Positions 45,320 through 54,683 are shown, numbered from the stretch's first letter. The stretch: DNA of 64,000 nt from an uncultured Alphaproteobacteria bacterium (GCA_902611475.1 CACLZW010000001.1:44807-108806); one strand, 5' to 3'. Notes: generated by a model not told the origin, from the sequence alone. Program-made: numbers and translations.

Positions 45320-46567
45320 ACTCAAAATACTATCTGTATTATTAAGTCTCTCAATGTTAAGACCAGCAACAGATTTATATTTTTCTGAGTGATTTTTAAG
45401 TTCGCTTTGGCTTATGATTTCCTGGATATTATTAAAAGTTCCTCCACAACGGTCTTCAACTACTTGTAGAAGAGCATCGGGACCAGAACTTCTATTTGCT
45501 AATGTTATTTTGGCAGTTAGGGGAAGCATCTCTTCTTCATAGCTCAACAAAGCTGTTTCATTAAGTCCATTTACTTTTAAATGAAACGCAAGTTTTCTAG
45601 CATCAATAATAGCTTGGCTGGCACCATTTGATCCAACTGGATATGTTGGGTGGGCAGCATCACCTAACAATGTTGTTCTTCCAAAAGTCCATTTTTCTAA
45701 TGGATCTCTGTCAACCATTGGATATTCATAGATTGAGCTTGTTTCTGTAATAAGGCTTAAAGGATTTATCCATTCAAAGGACCATTCTGTAAAACTACCT
45801 ATAAATTTTGATTTATCTACCTTTTTACTCCAGTCACTTTTCATATATATTTTTTCAGGATTAAATTTTAGTTCCGCTATCCAGTTTATTTTTGCATTCC
45901 CGTGACTGTCTTTTTGACTTATGGGGTATGAAACAAATCTTTGCGTATCATGTCCAATCATCACCATAGAAGCACCTGTCCTAAAAGGAGTAGCAGCTGT
46001 TAGCCCACGCCATAAAATTGCTCCGTTCCATAGAGGGTCCCCTTCATCTGGGAATAACTGTTTTCGAATATTTGAATTTATCCCATCACAAGCAACAAGA
46101 ATATCGCCGTAAAAGGTTTCATTTTTTTTTGTATTCTTATTCAAGTATTGCAATTCTACTGAAGAGGATAAATTTTTGAAGCCAGTAGCTCTAATACCTA
46201 AATTAACAGAGCTTTTTTTCGAACGTCCAATAAGAGTATCATAAAGTAACTTTTGGAGTTCTCCTCTATGGACAGAAAATTGTGGTACATTATAACCTGC
46301 TTTTAAGCCCCGTGATTCAGTCCAAATTTCCAAACCTTTTTTTGAAAATAATCCAAATTCTTCGGTTTGCACCCCAATTCTTGTCAGACTATCTTTTAAT
46401 CCTAATGCAAAAAGTTCCCTTACAGCATTAGGTTGAAGGTTGACTCCAACTCCTAATGGTTCAATAGATAATGAGGTCTCAAATATTTGAAATGGTATTT
46501 TTAGTTGTTGTAAAGATAGCCCTAAACACAAACCACCTATTCCTGCTCCACTAATCAGAACTGTCAT
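45308..46567 (-). CDS. FAD-dependent aromatic-ring-type monooxygenase
   Basis: A 419-residue flavoprotein hydroxylase of the salicylate-hydroxylase group. FAD binding is ISGAGIGGLCLGLSLQQL, the middle DG motif is DILVACDGINSNIRKQLF, and LLGDAAHPTYPVGSNGASQAI binds FAD again. It hydroxylates an aromatic or heterocyclic compound with NAD(P)H and O2. It converges on the nuclease-like gene with a 12-base overlap. Confidence 0.88.
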   Translation of the reverse strand: MTVLISGAGIGGLCLGLSLQQLKIPFQIFETSLSIEPLGVGVNLQPNAVRELFALGLKDSLTRIGVQTEEFGLFSKKGLEIWTESRGLKAGYNVPQFSVHRGELQKLLYDTLIGRSKKSSVNLGIRATGFKNLSSSVELQYLNKNTKKNETFYGDILVACDGINSNIRKQLFPDEGDPLWNGAILWRGLTAATPFRTGASMVMIGHDTQRFVSYPISQKDSHGNAKINWIAELKFNPEKIYMKSDWSKKVDKSKFIGSFTEWSFEWINPLSLITETSSIYEYPMVDRDPLEKWTFGRTTLLGDAAHPTYPVGSNGASQAIIDARKLAFHLKVNGLNETALLSYEEEMLPLTAKITLANRSSGPDALLQVVEDRCGGTFNNIQEIISQSELKNHSEKYKSVAGLNIERLNNTDSILSSLI

Positions 46568-46620
46568 TTTAAATTAATTCTATTTGAGTGACGTATATGT
46601 GGACCATAATAAGCCTTCAT

Positions 46621-48132
46621 TCAATTTACGTACATTGGTAGTGCTGTGGAAAATGTCCAAGCCAATGCTATTCCATTGGCTAACCCTACCGAAAGAGTGT
46701 TATTGTACTTTCTACTTATCATATTTGCTAAAAATCCAAATATTAAAGCGAAGGCAAGAAATAAAATTATTGCATATCCCATAATAAACAACTGAGAGAT
46801 ATCTAAAAGTATTGAAGCTGATATGGAGATTATTAGAAACAATTTAAATATATTTCCCACTATCCAACCATTTGCATAATTGTCATAATACATTTGCATC
46901 AACACCATCAAAGGGATAGACCCAATTAAGCAAGAGAAAAACAAAGGTACTCTGGTCCCACTCAAAAGAAACGAGCTCACGTAGTTATCCAAAATGGACC
47001 CAAATACAATACAAAATAAAATAAATAAAAAGGCAAATAATGGAAAATTAAATGATTTTGATAACTCCTTTAACTGGGTGGATGGAATACTGAAAAAAAG
47101 GATTATTGATATTAGGATCATTTGATTAATGAGATGATTGTGGGCGGGGAAATTAACAAATTTAAAGGAAAAGCTATACAATATAATTGGTGGGAGTGCA
47201 CAAGCGATAATATTTATGGAAAAGAACCGTATATAGCTAAGCCGATATTTCCCGAAGGCTTTTTTTGGAAGGAACTTGGTCAGTAATATAATGAGAAAAA
47301 AAATACTAAAAAATAAAATACCTGTCCATATTCCAATATTGTTGCCAATTAATATTTGTTTATCCTTTTCAAGGAAATTAATCCAATCTACCAGCTCTCT
47401 CTGAGTGCGAACAGAATATAAAACGCCTACATGATCGGCGTTCTCTATAAAATCTACTTTTCTTATGGTATTATCATCAAGGGCTCCATATAATTTTCCC
47501 TCCTTTGGATTATCAAATCCAATATTTTGTAAAATTTCTAAGGATTTCGATCTCAATTGAGGTTCCCACTGACCATTAAGAATGAGGACATTTTTAGGTT
47601 CTTTTGCTTTTAAAGCGTCAGTATAAGCGGAAATAGCAACTGCACTATTAAGACTAGGATGCAAAGAGGCTGACCTGATTATTATATCGGATGCCATTGA
47701 ATGGCCAATTATCATTGAAAAGCTGGGGCTATATTTTAATAAATAATGAGAGATTAACTCATTCGTTTGATTAACGAATTTCTGCGTCGCTCCCTCAACC
47801 GTTGTAATATCTCCTGAGTACGGTAAAGGATGACGTCCATGCCCTAAAAAATCAAAACGAACTGTTAAATAACCAGCCTCTGCAAGAGCTACAGCTATTG
47901 GTCTCATAAAACTAGTAGATCCAGCAAATCCATGTGCTAAAAATACTATGCCCTTAGTTTTTATATTGTCTTTGAACGTTAGAGTAACGGGTGTTTTATC
48001 AACGAACTCTCTGACGCTCGTCAAATTTCTTTCAGCAAAATCGAGTTTCCAAAACGCAAATAGGGCTATTAAAATCAATAAAAGGCAAAAGACTTTATAT
48101 ATGGAGTTCTTAGAGCTCTTTAACAAATACAA
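46621..48132 (-). CDS. Alpha/beta hydrolase fused to a multi-helix membrane domain
   Basis: About 503 residues from a TTG at 48132 (AAGGA ribosome site at the end of the preceding gene; the track's start at 48192 overlaps that gene by 59 bases). Domains: one N-terminal helix, then an alpha/beta hydrolase (HGFAGSTSFMRPIA, nucleophile elbow GHSMAS, late His in ENADHVGVL), then about eight membrane segments from around residue 260 to the end. Esterase or lipase-like chemistry at the membrane is likely. I do not recognise this fusion. Confidence 0.72.
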   Translation of the reverse strand: MYLLKSSKNSIYKVFCLLLILIALFAFWKLDFAERNLTSVREFVDKTPVTLTFKDNIKTKGIVFLAHGFAGSTSFMRPIAVALAEAGYLTVRFDFLGHGRHPLPYSGDITTVEGATQKFVNQTNELISHYLLKYSPSFSMIIGHSMASDIIIRSASLHPSLNSAVAISAYTDALKAKEPKNVLILNGQWEPQLRSKSLEILQNIGFDNPKEGKLYGALDDNTIRKVDFIENADHVGVLYSVRTQRELVDWINFLEKDKQILIGNNIGIWTGILFFSIFFLIILLTKFLPKKAFGKYRLSYIRFFSINIIACALPPIILYSFSFKFVNFPAHNHLINQMILISIILFFSIPSTQLKELSKSFNFPLFAFLFILFCIVFGSILDNYVSSFLLSGTRVPLFFSCLIGSIPLMVLMQMYYDNYANGWIVGNIFKLFLIISISASILLDISQLFIMGYAIILFLAFALIFGFLANMISRKYNNTLSVGLANGIALAWTFSTALPMYVN

Positions 48133-48133
48133 C

Positions 48134-48640
48134 TTATCCTTGCGCGCTGGGATTCTCAAACGTGTATCTAAAAGTACAGCATTTCCCACCACTCATGATA
48201 GTGGTTTCTCGATTAAGTCTTGCATCTTGGTTGAATCCTTCAATCATTGCGGCATCTCTATTGCAAGACAAAACAGCCCCAAGGTCTTGTATTCCTAACG
48301 CCTTATACATTTCGGCATATCTACACCTTGTTACATTGAAATCTAGTTTTGTATCATTCTTCTCCAGCAAGTCTATTTCCAGCGCTCCATCTTGGGTCCA
48401 GAACTTTAGTGTTTCAAGAAAAGCAGAAACATCATTGCCATATTCTTTTGCCAGCGATGAGCCTTGGTTACGAGCTAGCTCCATAACTGTTTTTTCTAAA
48501 ATCGGTATTATTTTTTCTTTGCCAAAGTTTTTTATAAGGGCATCTACGAAAGGTGCGATGATTCTAGCTTCTGTTTCTCGCCGTGTTAAAACTCCAATCT
48601 TTTGCGTTAGCTCATCTTTTAACTTTGTGTTGCTTTCCAT
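48134..48640 (-). CDS. ATC-hydrolase-like protein (L-2-amino-thiazoline-4-carboxylate hydrolase family)
   Basis: A 168-residue protein with a helical N-terminal half and CRYAEMYKALGIQDLGAVLSCNRDAAMIEGFN, then SGGKCCTFRY at the end. This matches the ATC hydrolase family, whose founding member opens a thiazoline ring on the way to cysteine; most members have unknown substrates. The conserved Cys residues may be catalytic or metal-binding. Its stop is one base before the hydrolase-membrane fusion gene. Confidence 0.78.
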   Translation of the reverse strand: MESNTKLKDELTQKIGVLTRRETEARIIAPFVDALIKNFGKEKIIPILEKTVMELARNQGSSLAKEYGNDVSAFLETLKFWTQDGALEIDLLEKNDTKLDFNVTRCRYAEMYKALGIQDLGAVLSCNRDAAMIEGFNQDARLNRETTIMSGGKCCTFRYTFENPSAQG

Positions 48641-48669
48641 TTATTATCTCCAAATTAAACATTTACTTC

Positions 48670-49446
48670 CTAAATTACTGCAATGCTGACTTTCCCATGA
48701 TTAGAAAGAATATGGTTTATCTTATCCCCCACTTTTGCTTGTCTTACTTTAAAGACACTTCCCGTTATTATAATCATTCCAGGTTTTAGTTCACTTTTAC
48801 GCGAGTGTAGCTCATTGATCAACCAGCACAGATTTTCAAAAGGCTTCGCGTCAAGCACGCCAGTTGTTAACCTTGGTTCATTATTCCATTCACAGGTCGA
48901 TTGTATGTCCAGAAAATCTTTTTCCTGCCAATTATTTATTGGATCTCCTAAAACTAGGCCACCGGACCACGCATTATCACAGGCTAGAGAAAGTGGATCT
49001 AGACCATCATAATTTGCACCCCTATCATCTATAAGCTCGATAGCGGGTAAAACATTTAGAATATCGTGAACAATATTTTCTGGTTTTCGTTGGATAGAGG
49101 GATCTATAATGCGTTCAGATAGTTCAAAGGCTAATTCAAACTCGACACTCATTCTATGGTAGTTCTTTAGAACGATTGTCTTAGGACTATTGAAAATTTC
49201 ATTCTTAAAGAGACCACCATAAACTGGGTGACTGATTTTGTGATAGTCTTGTTGTATTTTAGAAGATAGGGCAATTTTGTATCCTCCAAGTGATCCTCGG
49301 GGTAACTTTTGCCGTAATTGCGTCTGAACTTCGTAAGCTTCATCGAAATCTTTTGGTTTCATATCTTTTTCAAGATTTACAAATCTATCACCGGCTTCGT
49401 GCGCCTCAAAAAGGAAGGTACTTATTTTTTCGACATTTGACTTCAT
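48670..49446 (-). CDS. 2-oxopent-4-enoate hydratase / FAH-fold family enzyme
   Basis: A 258-residue protein of the hydratase/decarboxylase branch of the FAH superfamily. LGGYKIALSSKIQQDY, VEFELAFELSERI (metal-binding Glu pair) and GVVLGDP-like SGGLVLGDP are characteristic, together with PGMIIITGSVFKVRQAKVGD. It may add water to a 2-oxo-enoic acid from aromatic breakdown. It is 30 bases from the ATC-hydrolase-like gene. A second homologue is at 58501. Confidence 0.8.
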   Translation of the reverse strand: MKSNVEKISTFLFEAHEAGDRFVNLEKDMKPKDFDEAYEVQTQLRQKLPRGSLGGYKIALSSKIQQDYHKISHPVYGGLFKNEIFNSPKTIVLKNYHRMSVEFELAFELSERIIDPSIQRKPENIVHDILNVLPAIELIDDRGANYDGLDPLSLACDNAWSGGLVLGDPINNWQEKDFLDIQSTCEWNNEPRLTTGVLDAKPFENLCWLINELHSRKSELKPGMIIITGSVFKVRQAKVGDKINHILSNHGKVSIAVI

Positions 49447-49468
49447 GTACTTTATGTAACATTTTTTT

Positions 49469-50281
49469 TCAATTTTCCAAAAGCTTTAGTATCCATTGTG
49501 TTCTAGCATTCGCCTGAGCGATCATTGCTATTGCAACCTGTTCCAATATTTTCGCTTTTGCCAATTTCATACTCTCCGCGGCAAAATCTGCGTCTTCAAT
49601 AGTACTTCTGGATTTGATCAGGTTTACTTTACTATTATCGAGGTTGGACATTATGAAATCCAGTCTATTTGATAATGCTCCGGCAGCGCCTCTTTTTTCA
49701 TTAATATCTTCTATCGCCGTATCAATGATGCTCAAATAGTTCTCCGCGTTGCTTCTCGTCGTTAAATCTTGTGTTAATCCTAGTGTAGAGGCGCTCAGAG
49801 TATAGGCTTGAACCTCCAGCGTGTTACCGGATCGAGGTCCAATCTGAAGATAGTGCAGGTTTCCATCAAATACTGGTTTGCCTCCGAAAGAGGTAGTGCT
49901 ACCGATGCGAGTAATTTCCAGTTCTAGTTGCGATAACTCGGAGTCTAACGCCAATCTATCAGCGGCAGAATTCGTATCACTTATAGCTTGGATAGTTAGC
50001 TCGCGCATTCTTAGCAAGATAGATTGTACTTCAGATAAACTTGTTTCCAAAGTGTCTATTAAAGATTGTCCGTCTGCTGCATTTTTCGACGCGGTCTCTA
50101 TTCCTTGGATTTCTGCATTTAGTCTCATTACTTGATGAATTCCGGCGGGATCATCAGATGCCTTGTTAATTCTTTTACCAGTGGACAAACGTTCCATAGC
50201 TTCATTCATCAAACTCGACGAACGACTCAACGCAATCAATGCAATTCCAATTGCACTGTCATTGTTTATAGTTAACGACAT
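49469..50281 (-). CDS. Flagellin
   Basis: A 270-residue flagellin-fold protein. The conserved N-terminal D0/D1 part includes MNEAMERLSTGKRINKASDDPAGI and NAADGQSLIDTLE; the C-terminal end IEDADFAAESMKLAKAKILEQVAIAMIAQANA is the matching helix. The variable D2/D3 domains are missing or reduced to a short central section, so it is a short flagellin. No other flagellar gene is in the window; it lies alone between a hydratase gene and a GST gene. Confidence 0.88.
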   Translation of the reverse strand: MSLTINNDSAIGIALIALSRSSSLMNEAMERLSTGKRINKASDDPAGIHQVMRLNAEIQGIETASKNAADGQSLIDTLETSLSEVQSILLRMRELTIQAISDTNSAADRLALDSELSQLELEITRIGSTTSFGGKPVFDGNLHYLQIGPRSGNTLEVQAYTLSASTLGLTQDLTTRSNAENYLSIIDTAIEDINEKRGAAGALSNRLDFIMSNLDNSKVNLIKSRSTIEDADFAAESMKLAKAKILEQVAIAMIAQANARTQWILKLLEN

Positions 50282-50396
50282 ACCAAACCCATTATCCCAA
50301 TACTATAAACGACAAAAATTACCAAATTTATATTTATATATATTGTTTAATTCAGAATATGAACTAAGCTTACCTTCGAAAAATAGGGAAAAATTT

Positions 50397-51029
50397 ATGA
50401 AACTTTATCAATTTGATCTAGCTCCTGCCTCTAAGAGAGTTAATTTATTTCTCGCAGAAACAGGAATTGAGGTGCCAGTGGTGCAACTTAATGTTAGAGA
50501 TGGGGATCAATTTGAAGAGCCTTACAACTCGCTTAATCCATTCCATTGCATTCCCTTTCTGGAATTAGCTGATGGGACTGTAATTTCCGAAAGTATAGCA
50601 ATCTGTAGATTTTTAGAAGAGACTAATAACGCTTCAAAAAAGCTATTTGGAAAGACTTCTAAAGAAAGGGCGATCATTGAAATGTGGAATAGACGACTTG
50701 AAATTGATGGTTATATTCCGCTTATTAATGGCATCAGAAATAAATTTGAGAGATACGAAGGAAAAGTTTTACCCGGAACGCGTAACGATTTACCACAAGT
50801 CCCGGCGATTGCGAAAAGAGGGATAGAGTCGTGCCGAATATTGTTCGAGAGACTAAACGGTCATTTAAATACAACCTTATATGTAGCGGGTGAAGCGTTT
50901 AGCATCGCTGATATAACGGGCTACGAGGTAGTACAGCTAGCCATTGCTATTGAAATGAATTTTGATGAATTTGAAGAAGTCAAAGCGTGGCATAAAAAAC
51001 TGGATAAAAGGTTCAAGTCATATGAATAA
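50397..51029 (+). CDS. Glutathione S-transferase
   Basis: A 210-residue two-domain GST. MKLYQFDLAPASKRVNLFLAETGIEVPVV is the thioredoxin-like half, with IPFLELADGTVISESIAICRFLEE as the glutathione site; the C-terminal helical half follows. The track ORF begins at 50163 in the flagellin antisense, but the ATG at 50397 with AGGG upstream gives the normal N-terminus. It overlaps the next SDR start by eight bases. Confidence 0.87.
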   Translation: MKLYQFDLAPASKRVNLFLAETGIEVPVVQLNVRDGDQFEEPYNSLNPFHCIPFLELADGTVISESIAICRFLEETNNASKKLFGKTSKERAIIEMWNRRLEIDGYIPLINGIRNKFERYEGKVLPGTRNDLPQVPAIAKRGIESCRILFERLNGHLNTTLYVAGEAFSIADITGYEVVQLAIAIEMNFDEFEEVKAWHKKLDKRFKSYE

Positions 51030-51732
51030 AAAATTATGTATATTAACAGGAGTCGGACCGGAAACTGGTACAGGTGCCGAAATTGCGCGTTTTTTTTCGG
51101 AAAATGGCTATCATGTTGCCATGATTGCTCGAACTGAAGAAAATCTAAAATATTTAGAAAGAAAGTATGGCAATACCTCGGCTTATCCTTGCGATGTCGG
51201 GAAAATAGAGGACTTTCAAAAAACAATTAAAAAAATAGAAACCGACCTTGGCCCAGCTGAGGTTGTGATACATAATGCTCCTTTGGGAACACGAGGACCC
51301 ATCCTTGATTTGAGCTACGAAGATTTGGAAAAAAATTTTAGAGTTAACACAACCGCGTTACTTATTTTATCGCAAATGACTCTTCCAAAAATGTTAGAAA
51401 GAGAAAGCGGAACAATTATTGTAACTGGCAACACAGCTGCGGAAAGAGGAAAAGATGGATGGGGTTTTTTTGCTGCATCTAAATCTGCTCAGAAGATACT
51501 AGCAGAATCCATGGCTAGGGAATTTGGGCCAAAAGGAATTCACGTAGCTTACATAATTATAGACGCGTTAATTGACACACCAAGAACGAGGCCTCGGCTT
51601 GCTCCAGATAAGCCAGACAATTTTTTTGCTTCACCAACAAACATTGCAAAAGAAATATTTAATGTCGTAAAGCAGAATAAATCAGCGTGGTCATTTCGTG
51701 TCGAATTAAGACCCTTTGGTGAGTATTGGTAG
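51022..51732 (+). CDS. Short-chain dehydrogenase/reductase
   Basis: A 236-residue SDR from the ATG at 51022, eight bases inside the end of the GST gene; the track's upstream start runs in the GST frame region. The cofactor loop is the atypical TGVGPETGTGAEIAR rather than TGxxxGIG, NAP replaces NNAG, and YxxxK is replaced by FAASKSAQK in which Phe stands for the catalytic Tyr. It may therefore not be a classical dehydrogenase. The C-terminus is RVELRPFGEYW. Confidence 0.8.
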   Translation: MNKKLCILTGVGPETGTGAEIARFFSENGYHVAMIARTEENLKYLERKYGNTSAYPCDVGKIEDFQKTIKKIETDLGPAEVVIHNAPLGTRGPILDLSYEDLEKNFRVNTTALLILSQMTLPKMLERESGTIIVTGNTAAERGKDGWGFFAASKSAQKILAESMAREFGPKGIHVAYIIIDALIDTPRTRPRLAPDKPDNFFASPTNIAKEIFNVVKQNKSAWSFRVELRPFGEYW

Positions 51733-51760
51733 AACCACTATAGAAATTGCAACCTAAATA

Positions 51761-52030
51761 TTAGTTCACGCCAACCAAATCAAGTGCTTCTTTGCACTTA
51801 TCAGTTTCATATGTTGATAAACCTAAATTTACATTATAATGACATTCGGTTGTTAACTGATCAACCTTTCGTAGGGTTGCACTATCAAGAGATGCCACTT
51901 CTATAGCTTTATTTATTTTGTTAGTGAATAACGCTGTTTTTGCACCACAATTTGCATTCCATCCTTCTCCAGCAAAGGACGCAGTGCCCAGACAAAAAAC
52001 ACCAGCGGTGAATAATAATTTAAGATCCAT
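51761..52030 (-). CDS. Small exported protein, unknown function
   Basis: An 89-residue protein with a signal peptide (LLFTAGVFCLGTASFAGE) and three cysteines in the mature part (NANCGAK, TTECHYN, TDKCKE), so a periplasmic or secreted disulfide protein is plausible. A strong AAGGAGG ribosome site precedes the ATG, suggesting real translation. It converges with the SDR gene. Confidence 0.65.
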   Translation of the reverse strand: MDLKLLFTAGVFCLGTASFAGEGWNANCGAKTALFTNKINKAIEVASLDSATLRKVDQLTTECHYNVNLGLSTYETDKCKEALDLVGVN

Positions 52031-52113
52031 AATAAGCCTCCTTTTGTTCAGTTCTACAGTGGTAACATAAAAGCTATAAAGCGTAAAGGTTTATATTTTG
52101 AACTTTCTGATTT

Positions 52114-52818
52114 TTATTTCAGAATATTTCGAAAGATCACCTTATCGTTATTCCAATCAATTATTGCTTTTTTCTCTGGTAATTGGTCGAAACGATTAAT
52201 TAGCTTTTTAAATGTTTTTTTATTACTTTTTACCAATAATCTAATTGATTTTCTTGCATTATAACCTTGAACTAACGCTCTTATTTCTTTAAGAAATAAT
52301 TTCTTTAGTTTTTGACTTTTTACCTTTGTAACAAAAAAAATTCCAAGGGAGAGCATAACAAAAAATTGCTCTACATCTCCAAAGCCTCGGATATTTTTCC
52401 CAGAAAAAATTTTTTCAATCATAATTTCTGTATTTTTTAGTTCCAAATTGCCTTGATTTAAGTTTTTTAAAAATTTCCTTTTCTCGAAAGTTCTACGCGT
52501 TGCAGATTTTTCTTTACACACTGGTGCTAAGACTGAGTTTAAGAAATGCGACTTATCGTTAAGTGATATCTCGATAGAGTTTTCTAGCTTTACATACAAT
52601 AGGATCATGTCCACATTGGTGCTCACTAACCATGACTTGATGCCACTTAGAGACAATTTATTTTTATGTTTATTAAAAGTAGTTTTCATAGGAGAATCAG
52701 AGATTTCTCTGACTGCTAGCGAAATAGTTGCATTAATTTTTTGTTTAAAGTGATATCTTATTGCACATTGATAAGCAGAAAAAAAAATCCATGACAGATT
52801 ATTTGAAACAGATGCCAC
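52114..52818 (-). CDS. Acyl-CoA-dehydrogenase-like protein, N-terminus unclear
   Basis: A 234-residue frame from a GTG at 52818. SLAVREISDSPMKTTF and LSGIKSWLVSTNVDMILLYV align by eye with the middle flavin-binding domain of acyl-CoA dehydrogenases (E-P-x-x-G-S-x-x-K-T-T and L-N-G-x-K-x-W-I-T), but the rest is divergent and Lys-rich. The same frame stays open upstream to 52989 and would reach an ATG at 52998 except for a TAA at its third codon. It may be a decaying gene or an enzyme-dead relative. Confidence 0.5.
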   Translation of the reverse strand: MASVSNNLSWIFFSAYQCAIRYHFKQKINATISLAVREISDSPMKTTFNKHKNKLSLSGIKSWLVSTNVDMILLYVKLENSIEISLNDKSHFLNSVLAPVCKEKSATRRTFEKRKFLKNLNQGNLELKNTEIMIEKIFSGKNIRGFGDVEQFFVMLSLGIFFVTKVKSQKLKKLFLKEIRALVQGYNARKSIRLLVKSNKKTFKKLINRFDQLPEKKAIIDWNNDKVIFRNILK

Positions 52819-53084
52819 AGTAATTAGAGACCTAATATAATCGGTTTTTGATAGATTTTTTTGCCTCCAGAATTGGAAAAAACGCTCTTCTTTTTGAAGC
52901 CGGGAAGCAAGATTTTTTCGTTCAAAAAGTAGATTAACAGGAGGTATTTTTAAATAGTAATTAATTTTATTAGTCCTTGCAAAAATTTTTTATTCCATTG
53001 GAAACGAGAAAACAGCCTTTACATATTTATTTAAAGTTCATATTAAGTGGTACAAATTTTTTTTAAACCATTAATGAGGCGGTC

Positions 53085-54683
53085 GTGATAAAAACAGCAA
53101 TTTCAATATTAGCTGAGAGTTATCAAAATAATTCTCTTAACAACCAGCTCTCAATATCATTATTACGAGTTGAAATTCTTGCAGGACTAACGGTCGCAAT
53201 AGCATTAGTTCCTGAAGCAGTTGCTTTTGCTTTTGTGGCGGGAGTAGAGCCTCTTGTTGGACTATACGCCGCTTTTATCGTTGGTTTGATTACTGCTCTT
53301 TTTGGAGGAAGACCGGGGATGATCTCGGGAGCGACAGGTGCATTGGCTGTTGTTATGATTTCCCTTGTATCGGAGCACGGTGTTCAATACCTATTTGCTA
53401 CTGTAATCCTTATGGGTATACTTCAAATACTTGCTGGTGTTTTTAAGCTAGGAAAATTTATTCGGATGGTTCCTCAACCAGTGATGTTGGGTTTTGTTAA
53501 TGGGCTCGCAATAGTAATTGGCCTCGCCCAAATAAGGCAATTCCAATATGAAACTGCAGATGGCAATTTGGAATGGATGAGCGGTATGTTATTAAGCACT
53601 TCGGTCTTGATAGTCTGTATTACAATGGTATTAATTTGGCTTACTCCAAAAATAACACGACTATTGCCTGGACCCTTAGCAGCAATAATAATTGTCAGCC
53701 TAGTTGTTATTTATTTTGATATTCCTGTTCCATCCGTCGGAGATCTCGCCCCGGTGGCTGGTGGTTTGCCACTTTTTTCTATTCCGATGGTTCCTCTAAA
53801 CTTAGAAACTTTATATATTATTTTCCCTTATGCGATAGTGCTGTCTGCTATTGGATTAATTGAAAGTCTTTTAACTCTGAACCTGGTTGGGGAAATCACG
53901 AATAAAAGAGGTGGAACGAGACAAGAGTGCATGGCGCAAGGCGCTGCAAATACCATTACGGGTTTTTTTGGTGGTATGGGTGGATGTGCGATGATTGGTC
54001 AGTCTATGATTAATGTTAAATCTGGCGGAAGAACAAGAATTGCCGCCACGGCCGCCGCTCTTTTTCTACTTTTCTTTATTTTATATGGCAGTGTGCTTAT
54101 TGAAGCCATTCCAATAGCCGCTTTAGTGGGCGTTATGTTCATGGTGGTAATTGGTACCTTTGCTTGGAATTCTATCAGCTTAATCACAAAAATCCCAAAA
54201 TCTGATGCTCTTGTTATCGTCTTGGTAACTGTTGTCACAGTTCTCGAAGACTTAGCTGTTGCTGTTTTAGTGGGTGTTATAGTTTCTGCTTTAGTATTTG
54301 CATGGAACTCTGCTATAAGGATAAGAGCCGTTGAACGCCCCTCTATAAGAACAAAGGGAGCTAAAGTTTATGATATTGAAGGACCTCTTTTTTTTGGATC
54401 CGTCGAAAGTTTTGTTGATATTTTCAAACCAGATGATGACCCGAAAACAGTTATTCTAGATTTTGCTAAGTCAAAGGTAGTTGATCAATCAGCGTTGAAA
54501 GCCATTGAAGATATTGCTGAAAAATATCAAAGTTCTGGAAGAGAGGTGAAATTACGTCACTTAAGCCGTGATTGTCATGACCTCTTGACAAAAACAGGTC
54601 AGCTTATGGTAGACAGCGATGACGATCCAACTTACCAGATAGCTGTTGATTATAATGTAAAGACAGGCGTTTTAGCTAAATAA
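53085..54683 (+). CDS. SulP family anion transporter with STAS domain
   Basis: A 532-residue SLC26/SulP-type membrane protein with about 12-14 helices; LTVAIALVPEAVAFAFVAGVEPLVGLYAAF and GRPGMISGATGALAVV are the hallmark blocks. A C-terminal STAS domain starts around residue 440 (VYDIEGPLFFGSVESF, TVILDFAKSKVVDQSALKAI). Substrates of relatives include sulfate, bicarbonate and dicarboxylates. GTG start with GAGGCGG upstream. Confidence 0.92.
   Translation: MIKTAISILAESYQNNSLNNQLSISLLRVEILAGLTVAIALVPEAVAFAFVAGVEPLVGLYAAFIVGLITALFGGRPGMISGATGALAVVMISLVSEHGVQYLFATVILMGILQILAGVFKLGKFIRMVPQPVMLGFVNGLAIVIGLAQIRQFQYETADGNLEWMSGMLLSTSVLIVCITMVLIWLTPKITRLLPGPLAAIIIVSLVVIYFDIPVPSVGDLAPVAGGLPLFSIPMVPLNLETLYIIFPYAIVLSAIGLIESLLTLNLVGEITNKRGGTRQECMAQGAANTITGFFGGMGGCAMIGQSMINVKSGGRTRIAATAAALFLLFFILYGSVLIEAIPIAALVGVMFMVVIGTFAWNSISLITKIPKSDALVIVLVTVVTVLEDLAVAVLVGVIVSALVFAWNSAIRIRAVERPSIRTKGAKVYDIEGPLFFGSVESFVDIFKPDDDPKTVILDFAKSKVVDQSALKAIEDIAEKYQSSGREVKLRHLSRDCHDLLTKTGQLMVDSDDDPTYQIAVDYNVKTGVLAK

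Noticed and set aside
50163-50396. N-terminal extension of the GST ORF antisense to the flagellin gene
   Set aside because: The GST fold begins at the ATG at 50397 with a ribosome site; the extension is an antisense shadow of flagellin.
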